From assembly GCA_030272585.1 (NCBI GenBank), contig BSYQ01000001.1:2728001-2792000 (forward strand): a stretch of 64,000 nt of DNA, read 5' to 3'. Of this stretch, positions 1-12,158 are shown piece by piece; within the stretch, counting starts at the first letter, position 1, and each line of letters starts with the position of its first letter. A program made the position numbers and the translations under genes. This stretch comes from Bryopsis sp. KO-2023. Taxonomy: Eukaryota; Chlorophyta; Ulvophyceae; Bryopsidales; Bryopsidaceae. The notes under the pieces were generated by a model. It saw only the letters and a list, made by a program, of their open reading frames with translations, searched no databases and was not told the DNA's origin.

Positions 1-1396
1 TTGCTGTATGTTTTTCCATGACCACTCTTGTACAGTGTCCAGCAAAAACAAACTGGTTTTCCTCACCCCACTCAACACCTGTCTCCACCAGGGTAAAAAA
101 GACAGCCCAAAATCCAAACTCCCAGAACAGCTGCCTTCTTCCCATTCACACTCTCCTCGGTCAAAGGAAATAGTCGGAACACACGCTTGGGGTGGTTTTA
201 TCTTATCCATCAGCTCATTTTGTTCTCCAACGTTGGGAAGTTGAAAATTGCCTGAACTTTCATTTTTGGGAGCTACAACAAATCTTATGATATTATAAAC
301 AAAATTAATCACCTTGATCGCCTTTGGTATTTTTATTTTTTTTTCAATCAATTTCACTAGTAAAACCCATCCAACCACAAATAATGAAAAGCCTATTTTT
401 TCCACCATAAAATCGCACTTTTTGGAATTTCCACAACTGCCAAGACAGGTGCTAGCGTTCTTACCTGATGTCTTTATGCACGTAAATGAGAATCGCTTAC
501 CCTCATTTGGAAAATTGAGGAAAAAGATGAGAAAAAAAAACAAGGAAGAGAGAAGAGGATTGCATGAACGAAAAGCCATCTTCCTGTTTTTTTGTTTGCT
601 ATGTCCTTGTACATGCAGGGGAGAATCTGGACACGCTCGTTGTACTGATTAGGTAAGTGTGTGCACTTGCCCCTTTCGAAAATCTTTAGGAAAAGGGTGC
701 GGCCCCTCTGAAGAAGTTGAAAGTAGATACCAATCAAGGACCAGCTCTATTTGATGTTGAACATCCCCCCCCCCCCCAATGTTCTCTTGATCTCCTTGTG
801 TTCTCGAGATGGGTTTAAAATGCTTTTTCCTGCACTTCTTTTCGAAGCCCTAAATTCTGGTGAGCCAGGCTGTAACTTAATGAATGAATCAGACCAATGT
901 CGAATATCGGTGCACAGTGCAATCCAACATTTTGCACCATCCAGCATTCTATCAGGGCATTCTCAACACTTGTGCTTAGGTTTATGTTTCTTTTTCATCC
1001 AGTTTGGAAGACACTGTTCTGCATAGTTTACGCTTTTCTGGAGTTGGTTTTTATATTTCTCCTCGAAGAATTTGGAGGAGTTTGATGTCTGACTTGAAAG
1101 GAAGTCTGCTTCCATGTTGCCCCCCCCCCTTGTGCAACACTTTCTTCAACAATTTGAGATAGCTCTGAACTCGATGTATGGCTGCATCCTCGAGGATGCA
1201 TGGTTTCTGCAACCTTACACATGTATTGATACAATGGCCACAACCCAACTGAGATGTGCCATTTGGATTATTCATTCAAACCCAATAAACAAGATATTCA
1301 CTACCCCAAACTAACTAAAAAATAAATGAATTCCAGCAGATACCGACTGTCGGAAACGCTGGGTGATAAAAATGCCCCCATTTCAACCTGCCTGTC
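1..1396. other. No gene recognised
   Basis: Short open frames only, none with a recognisable product or convincing splice structure. The stretch is AT-rich with homopolymer runs, including a run of about 13 C near 765-777. It is probably intergenic, or the 3' flank of the secreted-protein gene that ends at 1397. Confidence 0.5.
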
Positions 1397-2373
1397 TCAC
1401 AGAGCCAGGAATGCAATCCTGGCAAGAGCCACAATGTCTTCAAGAGCGCCAGACGCGTCGGCGTCATCGAGCTGTTTGCCCAAGTCGATTTCCTTCCCGC
1501 TCAGATTCTCGTCTACATATTTCTGTGCACAGCAAACACCCAGTCAGTCGGGCGGCTTTCTCTAGTTTTGCGGAGGTTGGGTGAGAGGAACATTGCCGCC
1601 TGTGTGTAATTTACCTGGAGTTTGCGCTTCAATCGTTTGACGATTCTTGACAGCACCCTCCCCCCCTTCTTTTCTATGGCTTCGTCTACGATATCCTCCA
1701 GGAAGCCCTCCAAAAACTTGATTCTCACTTTGTCGAACACCTTGTACTCGACGTCAGAAGACGCAACGATGTTCGTCACTTCCTCGAACACTTTAATTTC
1801 GGGCATCACCATCAGCAGCGTCTTGCCGTTTTTCTTTTCGACGGTCGGGTTCAAGAAGACGACCACCTTCAGGTTCACGTCAGCAAGGATATCCGATGCG
1901 ATCGGAATCTCCACGTCGTTGATGTGGGGGCAAGTGAAGAGCAACGGGGCCATCAGGTCCGTGTGAAGCGTGCCTTTGAGTCTCATATCCAATGGTAGAG
2001 TTGCCTCCGCATGGACGATGAAACTCGTGTTGGCTTTGAAGTCGAGCTGTTCGCTGACGTCTATTTTTCCACGCACCAACGCATCTCGGAGCTCGGACTC
2101 GTACAAACACTTCCGCTTATCGACCACCTCGTCGTCCACCCCCACTTTGAACGTGACGACGTCGTTCCCGAACGTGAATCCAGCGTCTTGCAGCATGCCT
2201 GCCACTTCGTCATCCAGCACTTCGTCCAGAGATTGGCCCAAAATTTTCCCGTTCAGTAAATCCCCTGCGTTAGCAACCGTGAACAAGAAACTGTCGTCCT
2301 TGAAGTCGAACTTCTGACAGAAGATGGCCCGAGGGACGAGCAGCACCGCGCAGAGGAAAAAGAGACGAAACAT
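1397..2373 (-). CDS. Secreted protein of unknown function, two exons
   Basis: Exon 1 is 2373-1615 and exon 2 is 1522-1397. The donor CAG/GTAAAT and the acceptor CACAG/AAA are both in phase 0, giving 294 residues. Reading straight through the donor would give a shorter, less plausible tail, so the spliced form is preferred. Residues 1 to about 19 form a hydrophobic signal peptide (MFRLFFLCAVLLVPRAIFC), after which the protein looks soluble and mixed alpha/beta. Charged residues cluster before the splice (KRLKRKLQ) and an acidic, Leu-rich tail follows. No family was recognised. The alternating hydrophobic strands loosely recall lipid-binding TULIP/BPI proteins, but no diagnostic motif was seen. 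The next gene upstream on this strand is CSN7. Confidence 0.75.
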
Positions 2374-4195
2374 TGCGCCTGTGATTGCGAACTTTTCTGG
2401 CGCTTGCGTGAGAGACGGATATTTTTTTTCTTGCCGGAGTGCCGCAGGCGCCGCAAGGATATTAGTGTCGAAATGAAAAACGATGAGTCATGTGCATCTT
2501 CCTTGCAGCTCCTTTCAGTTTTGCTTTTTTTTAAATCGAGGCGCTTTTCAAGCGCGGTGCTGAGGAGAGGGGCTCCGCGGAAAATTTCCCCACACTTGAA
2601 AAGGATCTTGGAAACTTTTCGACGATCTCTTTGATTTTTTTGCAGAATGTTGTGGGAGGTTTCGAATGATCAAGAAAGCAGAGGACTGAGGAAGTTGTCT
2701 GCACTTTTTTAATATCTATGAATTGACCCCCCCTCCCCCAGCATGGATTGACCTTAAGCAACTCCTCAACATGTCTTGGTGTACCTTCACCCCATCTAAA
2801 TTAAACCTGAACAACACTACACCAAACAAAAGCTGTCGCATATAACACCATGCACCCTCCACCCAATCCAAAGTCCCTCCCCCCCCCAAAAAAAAACACA
2901 GAAAACCAACCGGAACCAAGAATCGCAATCCTCCACAAAATTAAGTGCTATCGTGCCAACATTGCCTCTCCTTGCTACGTGGATAAGTTCTGTCCCGAAC
3001 TTATCGAGCGGAATTAACGCTGGGCACACCCTTTCCTTGCGATCAACATCCTCAGTCAAGCAAATTCGACTGGTATTTGAGCTTTTTTCGAATGCTTCTT
3101 TGCAACAGCTTCAGTATATGTAGTCCTGTTCCCTGCTAGCAGCCATGTTCCTTGGTGAGTTTTAGGCACGAGATCTATGCCTGCAAAAGTTGCCACGATT
3201 GGGTGTCATGGAATGGGAGGGGAGCTTGAGAAACATCCAACAATTTTTTTTTTTCTTGAAGAAAAAAAAAAAAAATCGTTGTTCCCCCAAGCCCCTCCCA
3301 TGCCATTCGCAGGGGGGCGCGCTCTTTCGTTTTAGTCTTTGTTAGGTATGTATAAATACCAAGGGGATTCAGTTTTACGTTTATGTAGCCGAATTTCCTC
3401 CCAGCGTTGGGTTTGAGAAAACTGAAGCCAGGACATAAGTTTGTTTCGACTGTTTTTTTCTGCAACTCACCTGAGCTTCTCTGTACGCCTAAAATCCTTT
3501 TTTTTTTTTTTTTTTTTAATCGATCCCAAAGTGCAGTCTGTCTCATGCAAACATCTTATTGCAGTAAAATACTCGAGAGTGTCCCTTTCTTTTTCTTTTT
3601 TTCAAGTGGATGCTTTTGCATCAAGCTACAAGCTCACCGCTTTGATCGTGAAAGTCGCTCTTCATCGCCTATGTCCAGAGGGTTTCGAATCATGTCCAAC
3701 TCTTGTAGGGCTGGACCTCTGATCTCAGAATCCTTTTTGATTGAACAGGTAGAAAAGAAGAAAAAAAACACAAAAAACAAAAACCAAACCCCCATGAGAT
3801 AATCACATCATTCATAGACCAGCAAAAGAAACAGAGTCCGCCGAGGAAAAGTCCCCAGAAACAAATATGCATGGCTGTGATCAGCTGAATGTTTTTGGTG
3901 CCAGTTCTGCAGACAAATCCTGCTTTTAACACACTGAGAATACAGCTTCATTTTCTATTGTTTTTTTTAATTCGAAACAAAAAGGATATTTTTTGGCGGG
4001 CTTCGGAGTTTGGATTGGAGGGGCAGCAAAAAACTGCTTCAGACGATAGTACTGGGTTTTAGAAATTGGTGGTGTCCTCAGCAGATTCTAGTAGACATTG
4101 ATGGAGGGATAGAGTTTGTTTTTTGACGGTGGCCTAGCAGGATCTTGAAAGGCGGCGACGCAACCATATCAAAGAAGCTACTCCAGCTTACTGAC
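2374..4195. other. Mostly non-coding; probably holds the last CSN7 exon
   Basis: Low-complexity A, T and C runs are common, for example C9/A9 near 2879-2898, T17 near 3500 and A13 near 3265. The final exon and 3' UTR of CSN7 should fall at about 3.9-4.15 kb on the minus strand. Two alternative acceptors there (near 4150 and near 4095) leave open frames in phase, and neither gives a tail I recognise. Nothing else coding is convincing. Confidence 0.4.
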
Positions 4196-5749
4196 CTTCA
4201 TGTCTTGCAGTTTCTTCTCCCTCTTATCGTTAGCCAATTCTTTTCGAGCTTTTTCCATTTGGGCAGCTCCTTGAGTGAAGTCTATTCGTTGCTGCACAGC
4301 TCCCAGCAGCTCTTCAGAATGATCCAACCTAACAGTGCAAAATCATAAAAAAAACTTCATGAAAAACTATCCAATTCGAAGGGCGCCCGGGGGGGAGGGG
4401 GGTGGTCGCTGCAAATGAATCAAAGTTTGGTGATAATCAAAAGAACAAAAGAATTAAAAATTAATTTACTTGGTGACTGGGAAAAATTCTATCCTTCAAA
4501 ACCATACCATCCTGTGAGCTGCGTGACTAATTTGTTGACGGACGATTTTTTTACGTCTCTGCTGATCGCATCATGGACAATCAAACAGCTTTGTTTCTGG
4601 TCAAGCTTGCCCTTGACGATATCCATGTAGAAGCACTCCGTGATCAACATATCCTCTAGTTGCCTGACATTCGGAATTCCCAATTTCTTCATGAGCTCGG
4701 GGTATGGTAAAACCTGGCAGCAAGAGAGGACCATACCCTTAATAAGAATCAAAAACCTGAAAAGACTTCTTCATTGATTGATGTTATCAGCTCCTCCCCC
4801 CCCAAAAAAACAAACCAAAAAGAAAGAAAGAAAACACCTTTTCCAACACAGATTTCATTGGCTTTTAGAGTAGTTATGATGCAACTCACTTTTTGTTCAG
4901 ATGCCAATGATATTACTGTGAGCTGTCTCAGCTTCAATTGATGTCTTCCACTCAATTGGGGGAGTGCCTCCCCTCGAGCTGATCAGCCACACACAGGCAA
5001 ACGGATAAAAATTCGAGAACAATCAAAGCAAACCTGCTACTCCAAGCCTTCTCATGCGAACAACGAAGTTACATGTAGACCCAGAATTCAAGCATCAAAT
5101 CTAATTTAACGTCGCACTGTTTGATGAGCCAAGGGGGGGAAAAATCCGAAACTCTGACAGGTTTCTTTCCTCTCAACAAAAGAGCACAGGGAAAGCATGA
5201 GAGTATGGTACCTGTGTAATCCTCCCAGACACCATAGGCGAATATTCCCAGCAATTCAAACCATTGAGACTGGTCCGAGGTTTCCAGCTGTGGCCAGCGA
5301 AAAAACACAAAAAACGCAAACATGGGGTCAGAAATGAGAATCCTTCTGAAATTGGGCGATGAGAGGCGGAGAGAAAAAAAGAGAGAGAGAGGAGCACTTA
5401 TAGTATAGATAGCATCAATTTCTAATTGATTTCTCTTGATGGTTCTTGCAAAAAATAACATTTCGATGGAGGTCCATGATGCACGATGTGCCTCCTACAC
5501 CCCAATTCGATGAAACACTAATTGAGAAAAATATAAACGATATGTTCCACGCAATTTGATCTGCCCATTGCAAAATCCTACAATTAGTTTCGGCCAAAAA
5601 AAAAAGCAGCTATGGTATGGATGCATGCATTGGAATCAATCAAGATCACACATTTAACATCTCAAATGAAAACACACAGACAAGAAAAAGTACCTTGTTC
5701 AAAAAAAAATATCATGACTTCGGCTCAATACTCGACGGAAAGACAATCA

Positions 5750-5780
<31 letters not shown>

Positions 5781-5969
5781 TCGCCCCCAAGAGGCTTCTT
5801 GTCGACGTCCACACGTGCGCACCTGCCTGACGCTCGGCAACTCCAACAGCTCCCCGAAAGCGAACAATCCAGGCTCCACCAGCGCCCTCTCAATCACCTC
5901 CGAAACAGCGCTTCCGCTGGCGCTCTTCGCCATCGACAAGTACTGCTCGATTTTCGATTCGCTCTCCAT
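4196..5969 (-). CDS. CSN7: COP9 signalosome subunit 7 (PCI domain), 3' end unresolved
   Basis: CSN7 is a scaffold subunit of the COP9 signalosome, the complex that removes NEDD8 from cullin-RING ligases. Five phase-consistent exons were found: 5969-5823, 5287-5212, 4972-4890, 4713-4508 and 4328-4196 (215 codons). The order of conserved blocks matches CSN7: the FGELLELPSVRQ block, FAYGVWEDYT, LRQLTVISLA, then IPNVRQLEDMLI followed by GKLDQKQ, which is the winged-helix part of the PCI domain. After that comes a coiled-coil tail (AQMEKARKELANDK). A donor GTCAGT follows residue 215, so at least one more short exon must exist at lower coordinates. The start at 5969 was chosen over an in-frame ATG at 6002 because MESESKIEQ aligns with the usual N-terminus. 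The gene is head to head with the DHHC gene. Confidence 0.9.
5750..5776. repeat. (CT)n microsatellite
   Basis: An uninterrupted CT dinucleotide run of about 26 bases in the first intron of CSN7. On the sense (minus) strand it reads as GA repeats just after the exon 1 donor. Confidence 0.9.
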
Positions 5970-6333
5970 GTTGATGAATCGATAGCCCCTCCCTCGCTGC
6001 AAGAAATTATCCCTCTCAGAAAGTTGAACGATCGACCGACCTTCGGCTCACGATTTATCGACACCGGCTCCGAAACCGTTGCAAGAAGGCGCTATGTGGA
6101 CGATCGCGACACTATGCAATCTGCGGCCTGTTGATATTTGTCATCAACAAGGAAGCTGACGGCGATCGCGCCCTTTCTGTGAGACATAGGGCTGCCAGCA
6201 CACACAAACAACTCAAAAAGAATCGCAACAACGCTCTCTCCTCAATGCACGCTCAAGTTACATTTCTCGCCCTCTGGTGGATGCATTCCTGCGACGCGAA
6301 ATTCCCTCGTTTCGGCGATCGGTTGAAGCGAGA
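5970..6333. promoter_or_regulatory. Shared divergent promoter region CSN7 / DHHC gene
   Basis: The 364 bp between the two start codons must hold both 5' UTRs and promoters. No TATA box at a sensible distance was evident. The inference rests on gene arrangement, not on a recognised motif. Confidence 0.55.
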
Positions 6334-8290
6334 ATGGACATGTTCAATTTCTTGTTGGCATATTTAGCCTTCGTGGCCTTCGTATTGTTCATTCTGCTAT
6401 TCGGAGAGTCGCCGTTGTTTGTGGGGACCCCTGTTTCGTTTTGCCACTGGCTCATCACGATCGGGCCGTGCATCGCTCTAGAGTAAGACCTGAATTGATG
6501 TGGAAAATCAAAGCTTTCTTGCACCCATAATTAATAATCACATCTGGACTTGCATGCATTTTTCCCTGGTGGGAATAAGATCGCCCACTGTGATTGGAGC
6601 TGCCATCGCATCTTTGCCCAGCAATAGTTAACAGCGAATCAACAAATCGCGTTTCAGGTGGACCATTTCGAAATGCTGTGGAGCCAAGGGTGGGAAAGTG
6701 TTGCTTTGCGTGGAGGATGTGTTTTGTAACCGAAGAAATCCGTTCTTGCAGGTGATGTCGCATGCTTGTTTCACCCCTCATTCAGATTTGATGTCGCACC
6801 CCACCCCCACCCAACTAGCAAGGCCTTTTGTTTTTCTGTCGACCCGTTTTGTCTGGTTATATGATTGACACATGCGCTCCAGCTTGTGAGTGTTGTTCTT
6901 TCTTGAAACGATTTCGATCTGAAGAAATGGTGGGTTCAGGTGATGTACCTGCTAATATGGAGTGGGTGCTACTATTTGTATTGCCGAGATGTCTTTACGA
7001 TGCTGCCGGGGAAATATATAGGGGGCTACCACACGTGAGTGCCATCTATTCCAATACAGTCGGCGATAATCCTTGAAAAGCATGTTTCTGATGCCCCTTT
7101 GCATGTGTTTGCTCTCTGTATGTAATGTGGATGATGGGGTGGTCCTAAGTTGAAGCTACGGACAGGTTTTCATGCTGTGTTTTCAATTGCTGAATGAAGA
7201 TATTGTCTCGACGTTCGATTGTGGGGTGGTCAGATACACAGGCTCGTTCGCTGCCTTCCTTTGCCTCGTTTTCTTTTTCCTAGCCAGCATCACGGATCCA
7301 GGAACGGTGACGAAAGACAATTGCCGAGCTCTGGTCAAACATTTTCCGTTCGATGATGCCATCTACAAACAAGAGAAAGATTGCTCCACGTGTGGCATTA
7401 TCAAACCCGCTCGATCGAAGCACTGTTCGGCATGCCGAAGGTAGAGAGATCCCTGCAAATAACCCCCCCCCAGAAAATTGGAGAGCATTGGTTGAGGTTT
7501 GGATTTGGCCTCGTGAATTCACGAGAAAACGTTCATCCACTCCTTATAAATCTCGGACTAAAATGGATAGAAATCAACCTCCGCAATTATCGATCGAATG
7601 ATGGATCGACTTCCTCGATGAGGTGTGTGTTTTATGTTCTAGATTCTTTCAGAATCGAAAAGCAGAATTTTGTGGGGAATGTCCAGGTGCGTCGCAAGAT
7701 TCGACCATCACTGTGGCTGGATCAACAATTGCGTGGGGCTGAACAACCACATCTATTTCATCGGATTTCTGGCGACGAACTTGATCGTCGCGATATATGG
7801 CACCATCTTGATTCCTTTGGTGTTGTATGGGGATATTGAGGAGCTGCTCTGGCACCCGATCATCCACCCCCGCAGGAAGGAAGTCGTTTATCTTGCGAAC
7901 AACCGAGGGGTGCTGTTCGAGTGGCTGATGATACGGCACCCCGTGTTGATGGTCCTCCTCTTCATTTCGCTTGTAGTGACGCTGCTGATGGGTGGGTTTC
8001 TGGCATTTCACTTATATTCGGTCGCAATCGGAAAAACGACGAACGAGGGGTTCAAATGGGCAGATCTGTACAAGGAAATGCAGCTATCCTTGCAAGTGGA
8101 GGAGAGGGGAAAAGATAAAAATGGGAGCAACGGAGGGGGTTGGTTTTCTTGGTCGAAAGAGAAGAGCAAAGTGAAAATTGTGCTTCCGAGGAACGCGTAC
8201 AATCTAGGGGTGCAGAGAAATTTTGCCGAGATCCTTTTCCCTCGAGCAATCCTAGGGTGGACGGCTTCCAGGAACATGAAAAGGAAGTGA
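6334..8290 (+). CDS. DHHC-type protein S-palmitoyltransferase
   Basis: This is a multi-pass membrane enzyme that palmitoylates cytosolic cysteines through an acyl-Cys intermediate. Exons are 6334-6482, 6658-6751, 6940-7034, 7156-7440 and 7687-8290, with phases agreeing at every join, giving 408 residues. Two hydrophobic segments precede the Cys-rich domain (CSTCGIIKPARSKHCSACRRC), and the catalytic DHHC is at residues 214-217, followed by GWINNCVG. Two more membrane segments follow, then the TTNE motif (TTxE) and a C-terminal PaCCT-like motif NAYNLGVQRNF. The 5'-most ATG is used because it begins directly with the first membrane segment (MDMFNFLLAYLAF). The layout resembles the ZDHHC4 / plant PAT class, but the exact orthologue is not assigned. 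No key residue is missing. Confidence 0.92.
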
Positions 8291-8859
8291 CAGATTTGCA
8301 GGCATAATGTTCTTTTTTCTTTTTCTTTTTACCTTTTAAGTATATGTTCCAAGCAAAGATAATTGGTTTGTATTTGATGGTGAATCAATTGGGTTAGGGA
8401 AGTGCAGCAATTTTTTTTATTTTTTTTTCGCTCTCAAGTTCAACCAAGAAACCTGGCACCGCCTAACATTGCATCCCACAATATATATATCCCCTCTGTG
8501 GATCGACCCAGATTCAGGGTTTTTGAATTGGGGCTGCGAGCCAATTTCCTCGCCCAGGCACAGTCTCAATTCGAACTCGCACTGTAGAGCATGCAGCCAG
8601 GGGCTCACATGTGATTTTAGTATTTTCATCATCCGTTGGACTTGATGAATGTTCAAATGTGTGGTCATCCTTTCCCTGTCCCATGAGGGAGGAAATGGGT
8701 GAGTGTCACAGCCACAAGCCCTCTGTCCATCTCACTCCAATGCTCGTCGATTTCCGGTTTGCTGTTTCAACACTTTTTCTGTTTCGCATCCTCTGATCAG
8801 GATTATAAATCTTGACACCACAATACCAGTCACCTTCACGAATCGCCCTGTTTTGTGCT
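8291..8859. other. Intergenic, original upstream flank of the CGI-58 gene
   Basis: No gene recognised. Before the retrotransposon arrived, this sequence was continuous with 27,945 onward, so it probably holds promoter sequence of the CGI-58-like gene and the 3' UTR of the DHHC gene. Confidence 0.5.
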
Positions 8860-8864
8860 GAAGC
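8860..8864. repeat. Target-site duplication GAAGC (left copy)
   Basis: GAAGC directly precedes the left end of the outer element and is repeated at 27940-27944 immediately after its right end. Five bases is the usual duplication length for Ty3/gypsy integrases. Confidence 0.85.
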
Positions 8865-10229
8865 TGTGACGCTCCAGAAAACGCATTCGGCGCAACTACT
8901 AAAAAGTGTTACGACGAAATTACCCCAGTTCACGACCAAGGTAAACAAGTCGGACTGTGCCGACTTAAGACGGTCGCATCAAAAACTCGGTATAGAAACA
9001 CTCGCGCTCTGAAACTATCGTCACCCAAGAAGTCGGCTAAGACCAGTCGCACTAACGAACACTACAATCCGAGAGTCACAGTCTCGAACCCCTCTAATAA
9101 CGAAAGGCCTAAGACCAGGCACTTGAAAGTAAGACGAGTCGAAGTCAAAGGAGACACCCGCTAAGAGGGACTTGCTCCTGCGACTAAGACAAAAGGTGGA
9201 GTTCCCCAGAGGGTGGTCGCTAAGAGACCATGGCCTAGGGAGACTCTGAAAACTGAACTGGAGAAGAGAGGAACACAAAACGCAAACACCAAAAACGAAA
9301 GGGGACACTCAGAGGAGAGGTCGGCTCCTCTGAGTGGAGAAAAACCTCCTAAGAGAAGGGCAGCACCTTCTCTTACTATTCTGACTCCACTCCTATTTCC
9401 TCTCGAATCAAAGTTTGATCAGCAACAACCTTATTTTGAATAAAGACACTCAGAGACACAAGAAATAATAGCAAGAGAATATTTTACAGAAAGAGAAGGG
9501 ATGGTGTATCCCATTTCAAAAGCGTACTTCAGAAAACCTTGGATGATGCTATCTTTGGCCAGAAGTACCTCGTCCGATCGGGATTCCCGTTTAAGGTAAG
9601 TCGCGAAGCTTTCCTTAAGTCCGTCTCGATAAGAGAGTCCTCCTATAGATAGATGTCCGAAGTAAGAAGTAAACGAGGTATTCACCGAGTTCTGTCTGTC
9701 TTTAACCAGAATTCTGTGGGATATTTATACTCGCGGCTGGTTCTAGCGCTAGCGCATGTGTGCTGGCCGCGAGTTCGGCGTCACGACAGGGGTCGACTAG
9801 CGACCCGACTGCCAGTCGTGCGTATCGCCTAAGAGATCGTTTTTCGTAGGGAGTTGTATCCGTTTCGCTGGAATCCATAGTGTTTTCGCTGGCTCCTTGT
9901 GTTCCCAGCCGCACGTTTCGTAGAAGTCATACCTCGGATGTCATAAAACGACAGTGCCGGCAGTAAGACTCCTAGTACTCTGCGCTAGCCATGGGTTGGC
10001 GTGCCAGCTATTCGATATCTTCCAGCGTATCAGTATACAACTTTTCCTACGTCATCGACCTCGTCAGGAATTGAACCCGACGTACGAACCACCAGGTCTC
10101 ACATAGAGCAGCGTAAAATACGACTGTTTATCAGTGTGAGTTGGCAATTCCATTCTTCCGAATTATCATCGGAATAATCATTACATCTGGTGGCAGTACA
10201 TCTGCCATGTTCTTTCTAGCTCCGTCACA
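8865..10229 (-). repeat. Outer element 3' LTR (left copy)
   Basis: It matches 26587-27939 over about 1.35 kb with no difference noticed. The termini form a short inverted repeat (TGTGACG ... CGTCACA). The first 12 bases (8865-8876) are not shared with the other LTR. A polypurine tract (AAGGGGGAG on the minus strand, about 10239-10248) abuts its inner side. Confidence 0.9.
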
Positions 10230-10614
10230 GCTGTGACGCTCCCCCTTACACCCGCATAGAAATCACTCTATGCGTACCCAAAACCTAATCAAAAACCCAC
10301 TGCATCTCATGCAGTCTTTCTTCCTTTCAACCATACTGTTCATTTCACCTCTTGCACCCACATCAAAACTCCACTGAGTGTATTCAACACCCACATCAAA
10401 CCCCCTATTAAGTGTATTCAACACTGCTAAGTCCTCCCTTATTCTACCAGAAAATCCACAGAATTTGTCTCTCCCTTTTTGTCTACCAGAAAAATCCACA
10501 CCTCTTTGATAACCCAGTAGTAACACCCTTTCATAAAGGGAATCCCCCTCTTCTAATATTTTTTTTTTTTTTTTTTTTTTTTAATTTCTACTCTCACAGA
10601 GATTTACCCTCTCT

Positions 10615-11970
10615 CTAGCTGCCACTGGGTCCCCTTTGTCGTTTGCTGGATGCTGCAGCTGCTGATGTTGCTCCTTTTCGAGCGGTCCTCTTTCGGGAGA
10701 GTGGAGGATTGGTAGCCCCATGGATTTCGATCAATCTCTCATCCAGTAGGGTCTCCACGGGATGGCTCTGCTGCTCATTATCAACCCACGCTCCCGGGAG
10801 CTGATCCGCTCGCACATTACTCCGAGCTCGATGCATGGCACGATTGAGTTCCAAACGGGGTCGAGAGGTCGCCGGGTAGATGGAGCGGAAATGGTTTGCT
10901 CCTCCGATCAATCGACATAGAGAACATGTCTGATCGGAGAAGTTTGCCGGCGGTGCGATCGATGCCTCGGGAGCGTATATCCTGCGAAAGGTCCCCATGC
11001 CCCCTTCATCCATGTCCAGCTCCAAGCTCCCCGCCAACCAGGCACGATCCCGACAACCAACCTTGTGACAGGCTTGGTGCCGAGAACATGCTCCGCCGAT
11101 GGGTTTCACTGCATTTCGGGATCTGCAGAAAAAGCAGTTCCCATCGACCCAGTCCCCGCCGGGATTGTCCTCCTCCTCTTTGATCTGTGCTTGTTCGATC
11201 CTTGCACCTGTTCCTCCATCTCCCTCATTGCGATCCACCCTCTCTCTGATTCCGCTGCCACCCTGACTACCTCCCTCTCGTCCTCCCGTGGGATCAATCC
11301 TGTCCTGGTCCTCCACTCCTTCGTTCCTTTCCTCTCCAGCAACACCTCCACTGTTTCCCACTCTGCCAGATCCTCCTCCTTCTCTGTCTCCACCATGATC
11401 GATGTCATCCCCATCTCCTCTATTTCCTCCATGCTCTTCTCCATCCCCGTCGCTGTTGTGATCGTCATCGCTTTCATCGATACTGAATCCCTCCGCGGTT
11501 CTCCGATCCTCCAACTTCTGTTTTCCTGCATCCGTCTGCTTCAGCTGCTCTTTCAGATCCACGACTTCCTGTCGCAACCTCACAGTTTCCAAGTCCTCCG
11601 TCGCAATACTGGCTTGAGCCGCCTGGAGCGACTCCTCCAGTTCAACCACTCGTAAGAGCAGCTGATCTCGTTCATGCTGCAGGAGTATCACCTGAGCAGC
11701 AGAACTCGAAGAGCCCGCATCTCCCTCACTTGCAGCCTGTCGAAGGGCGGAGTTTTCCTGGATGAGCTTTTGTCGCTCCTCCTGCCATTTCAACTGGTTT
11801 CGAGTATATTCCTCCGCCAACGACTCTTCTCCCCTAAATAAATCCTCCAGCGCTTTTGCCCCCTCTCTTGACTGCACCGCCCCTGCCTCGATCCTCTCGA
11901 TCGCTTCCTCCACCCTTTGACGCCACTCAACCATTTTCTTTTCTTTTTTTTTTTTTTTTTTTTTAAACAA
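10615..11970 (-). CDS. Extra ORF of the outer element: coiled coil plus Cys/His-rich protein
   Basis: This 451-codon ORF sits between integrase and the 3' LTR. The usable start is probably the second Met (MVEWRQRVEE) after the Lys run. It has a long N-terminal coiled coil (about residues 13-155), an acidic Gly/Asp/Glu-rich linker (165-270), a Cys/His cluster (CFFCRSRN ... CSRHQACHKVGC, then CSLC) that could bind zinc, and a basic C-terminal tail resembling a nuclear signal (RKRTARKG, SKRQRG). It resembles neither envelope nor a standard gag. The function is unknown; a nucleic-acid-binding or assembly accessory is possible. Confidence 0.6.
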   Translation of the reverse strand: MFKKKKKKKEKKMVEWRQRVEEAIERIEAGAVQSREGAKALEDLFRGEESLAEEYTRNQLKWQEERQKLIQENSALRQAASEGDAGSSSSAAQVILLQHERDQLLLRVVELEESLQAAQASIATEDLETVRLRQEVVDLKEQLKQTDAGKQKLEDRRTAEGFSIDESDDDHNSDGDGEEHGGNRGDGDDIDHGGDREGGGSGRVGNSGGVAGEERNEGVEDQDRIDPTGGREGGSQGGSGIRERVDRNEGDGGTGARIEQAQIKEEEDNPGGDWVDGNCFFCRSRNAVKPIGGACSRHQACHKVGCRDRAWLAGSLELDMDEGGMGTFRRIYAPEASIAPPANFSDQTCSLCRLIGGANHFRSIYPATSRPRLELNRAMHRARSNVRADQLPGAWVDNEQQSHPVETLLDERLIEIHGATNPPLSRKRTARKGATSAAAASSKRQRGPSGS

Positions 11971-12158
11971 AAAGCAAAACCTCCCGCTCCGTTGGTTTTC
12001 TTTTTCTCCGTCGAAAGAATTCGATGCCTCGAGGCTTGGGGTTTAAAACACTTCTCTGTGTCCTCTCAAGCTGACTCCATATCTATGCGTTGGGTCTCCC
12101 AATATTCTCCCTCACTCAATCAAAGTTCTACATCCTCCAGAGCTCTCCTGCCGATGTC

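Noticed and set aside
10060-10112. tRNA-like T-arm in the outer LTR (minus strand GGTTCAATTCC in a 7-bp hairpin)
   Set aside because: No matching D-arm, anticodon arm or 7-bp acceptor stem could be built around it, so it is not a tRNA gene.
11065-11655. Plus-strand ORF opposite the 451-codon accessory ORF
   Set aside because: A Ser/Leu/Ile-rich complement of acidic, Gly-rich coding sequence; composition and context mark it as a shadow.
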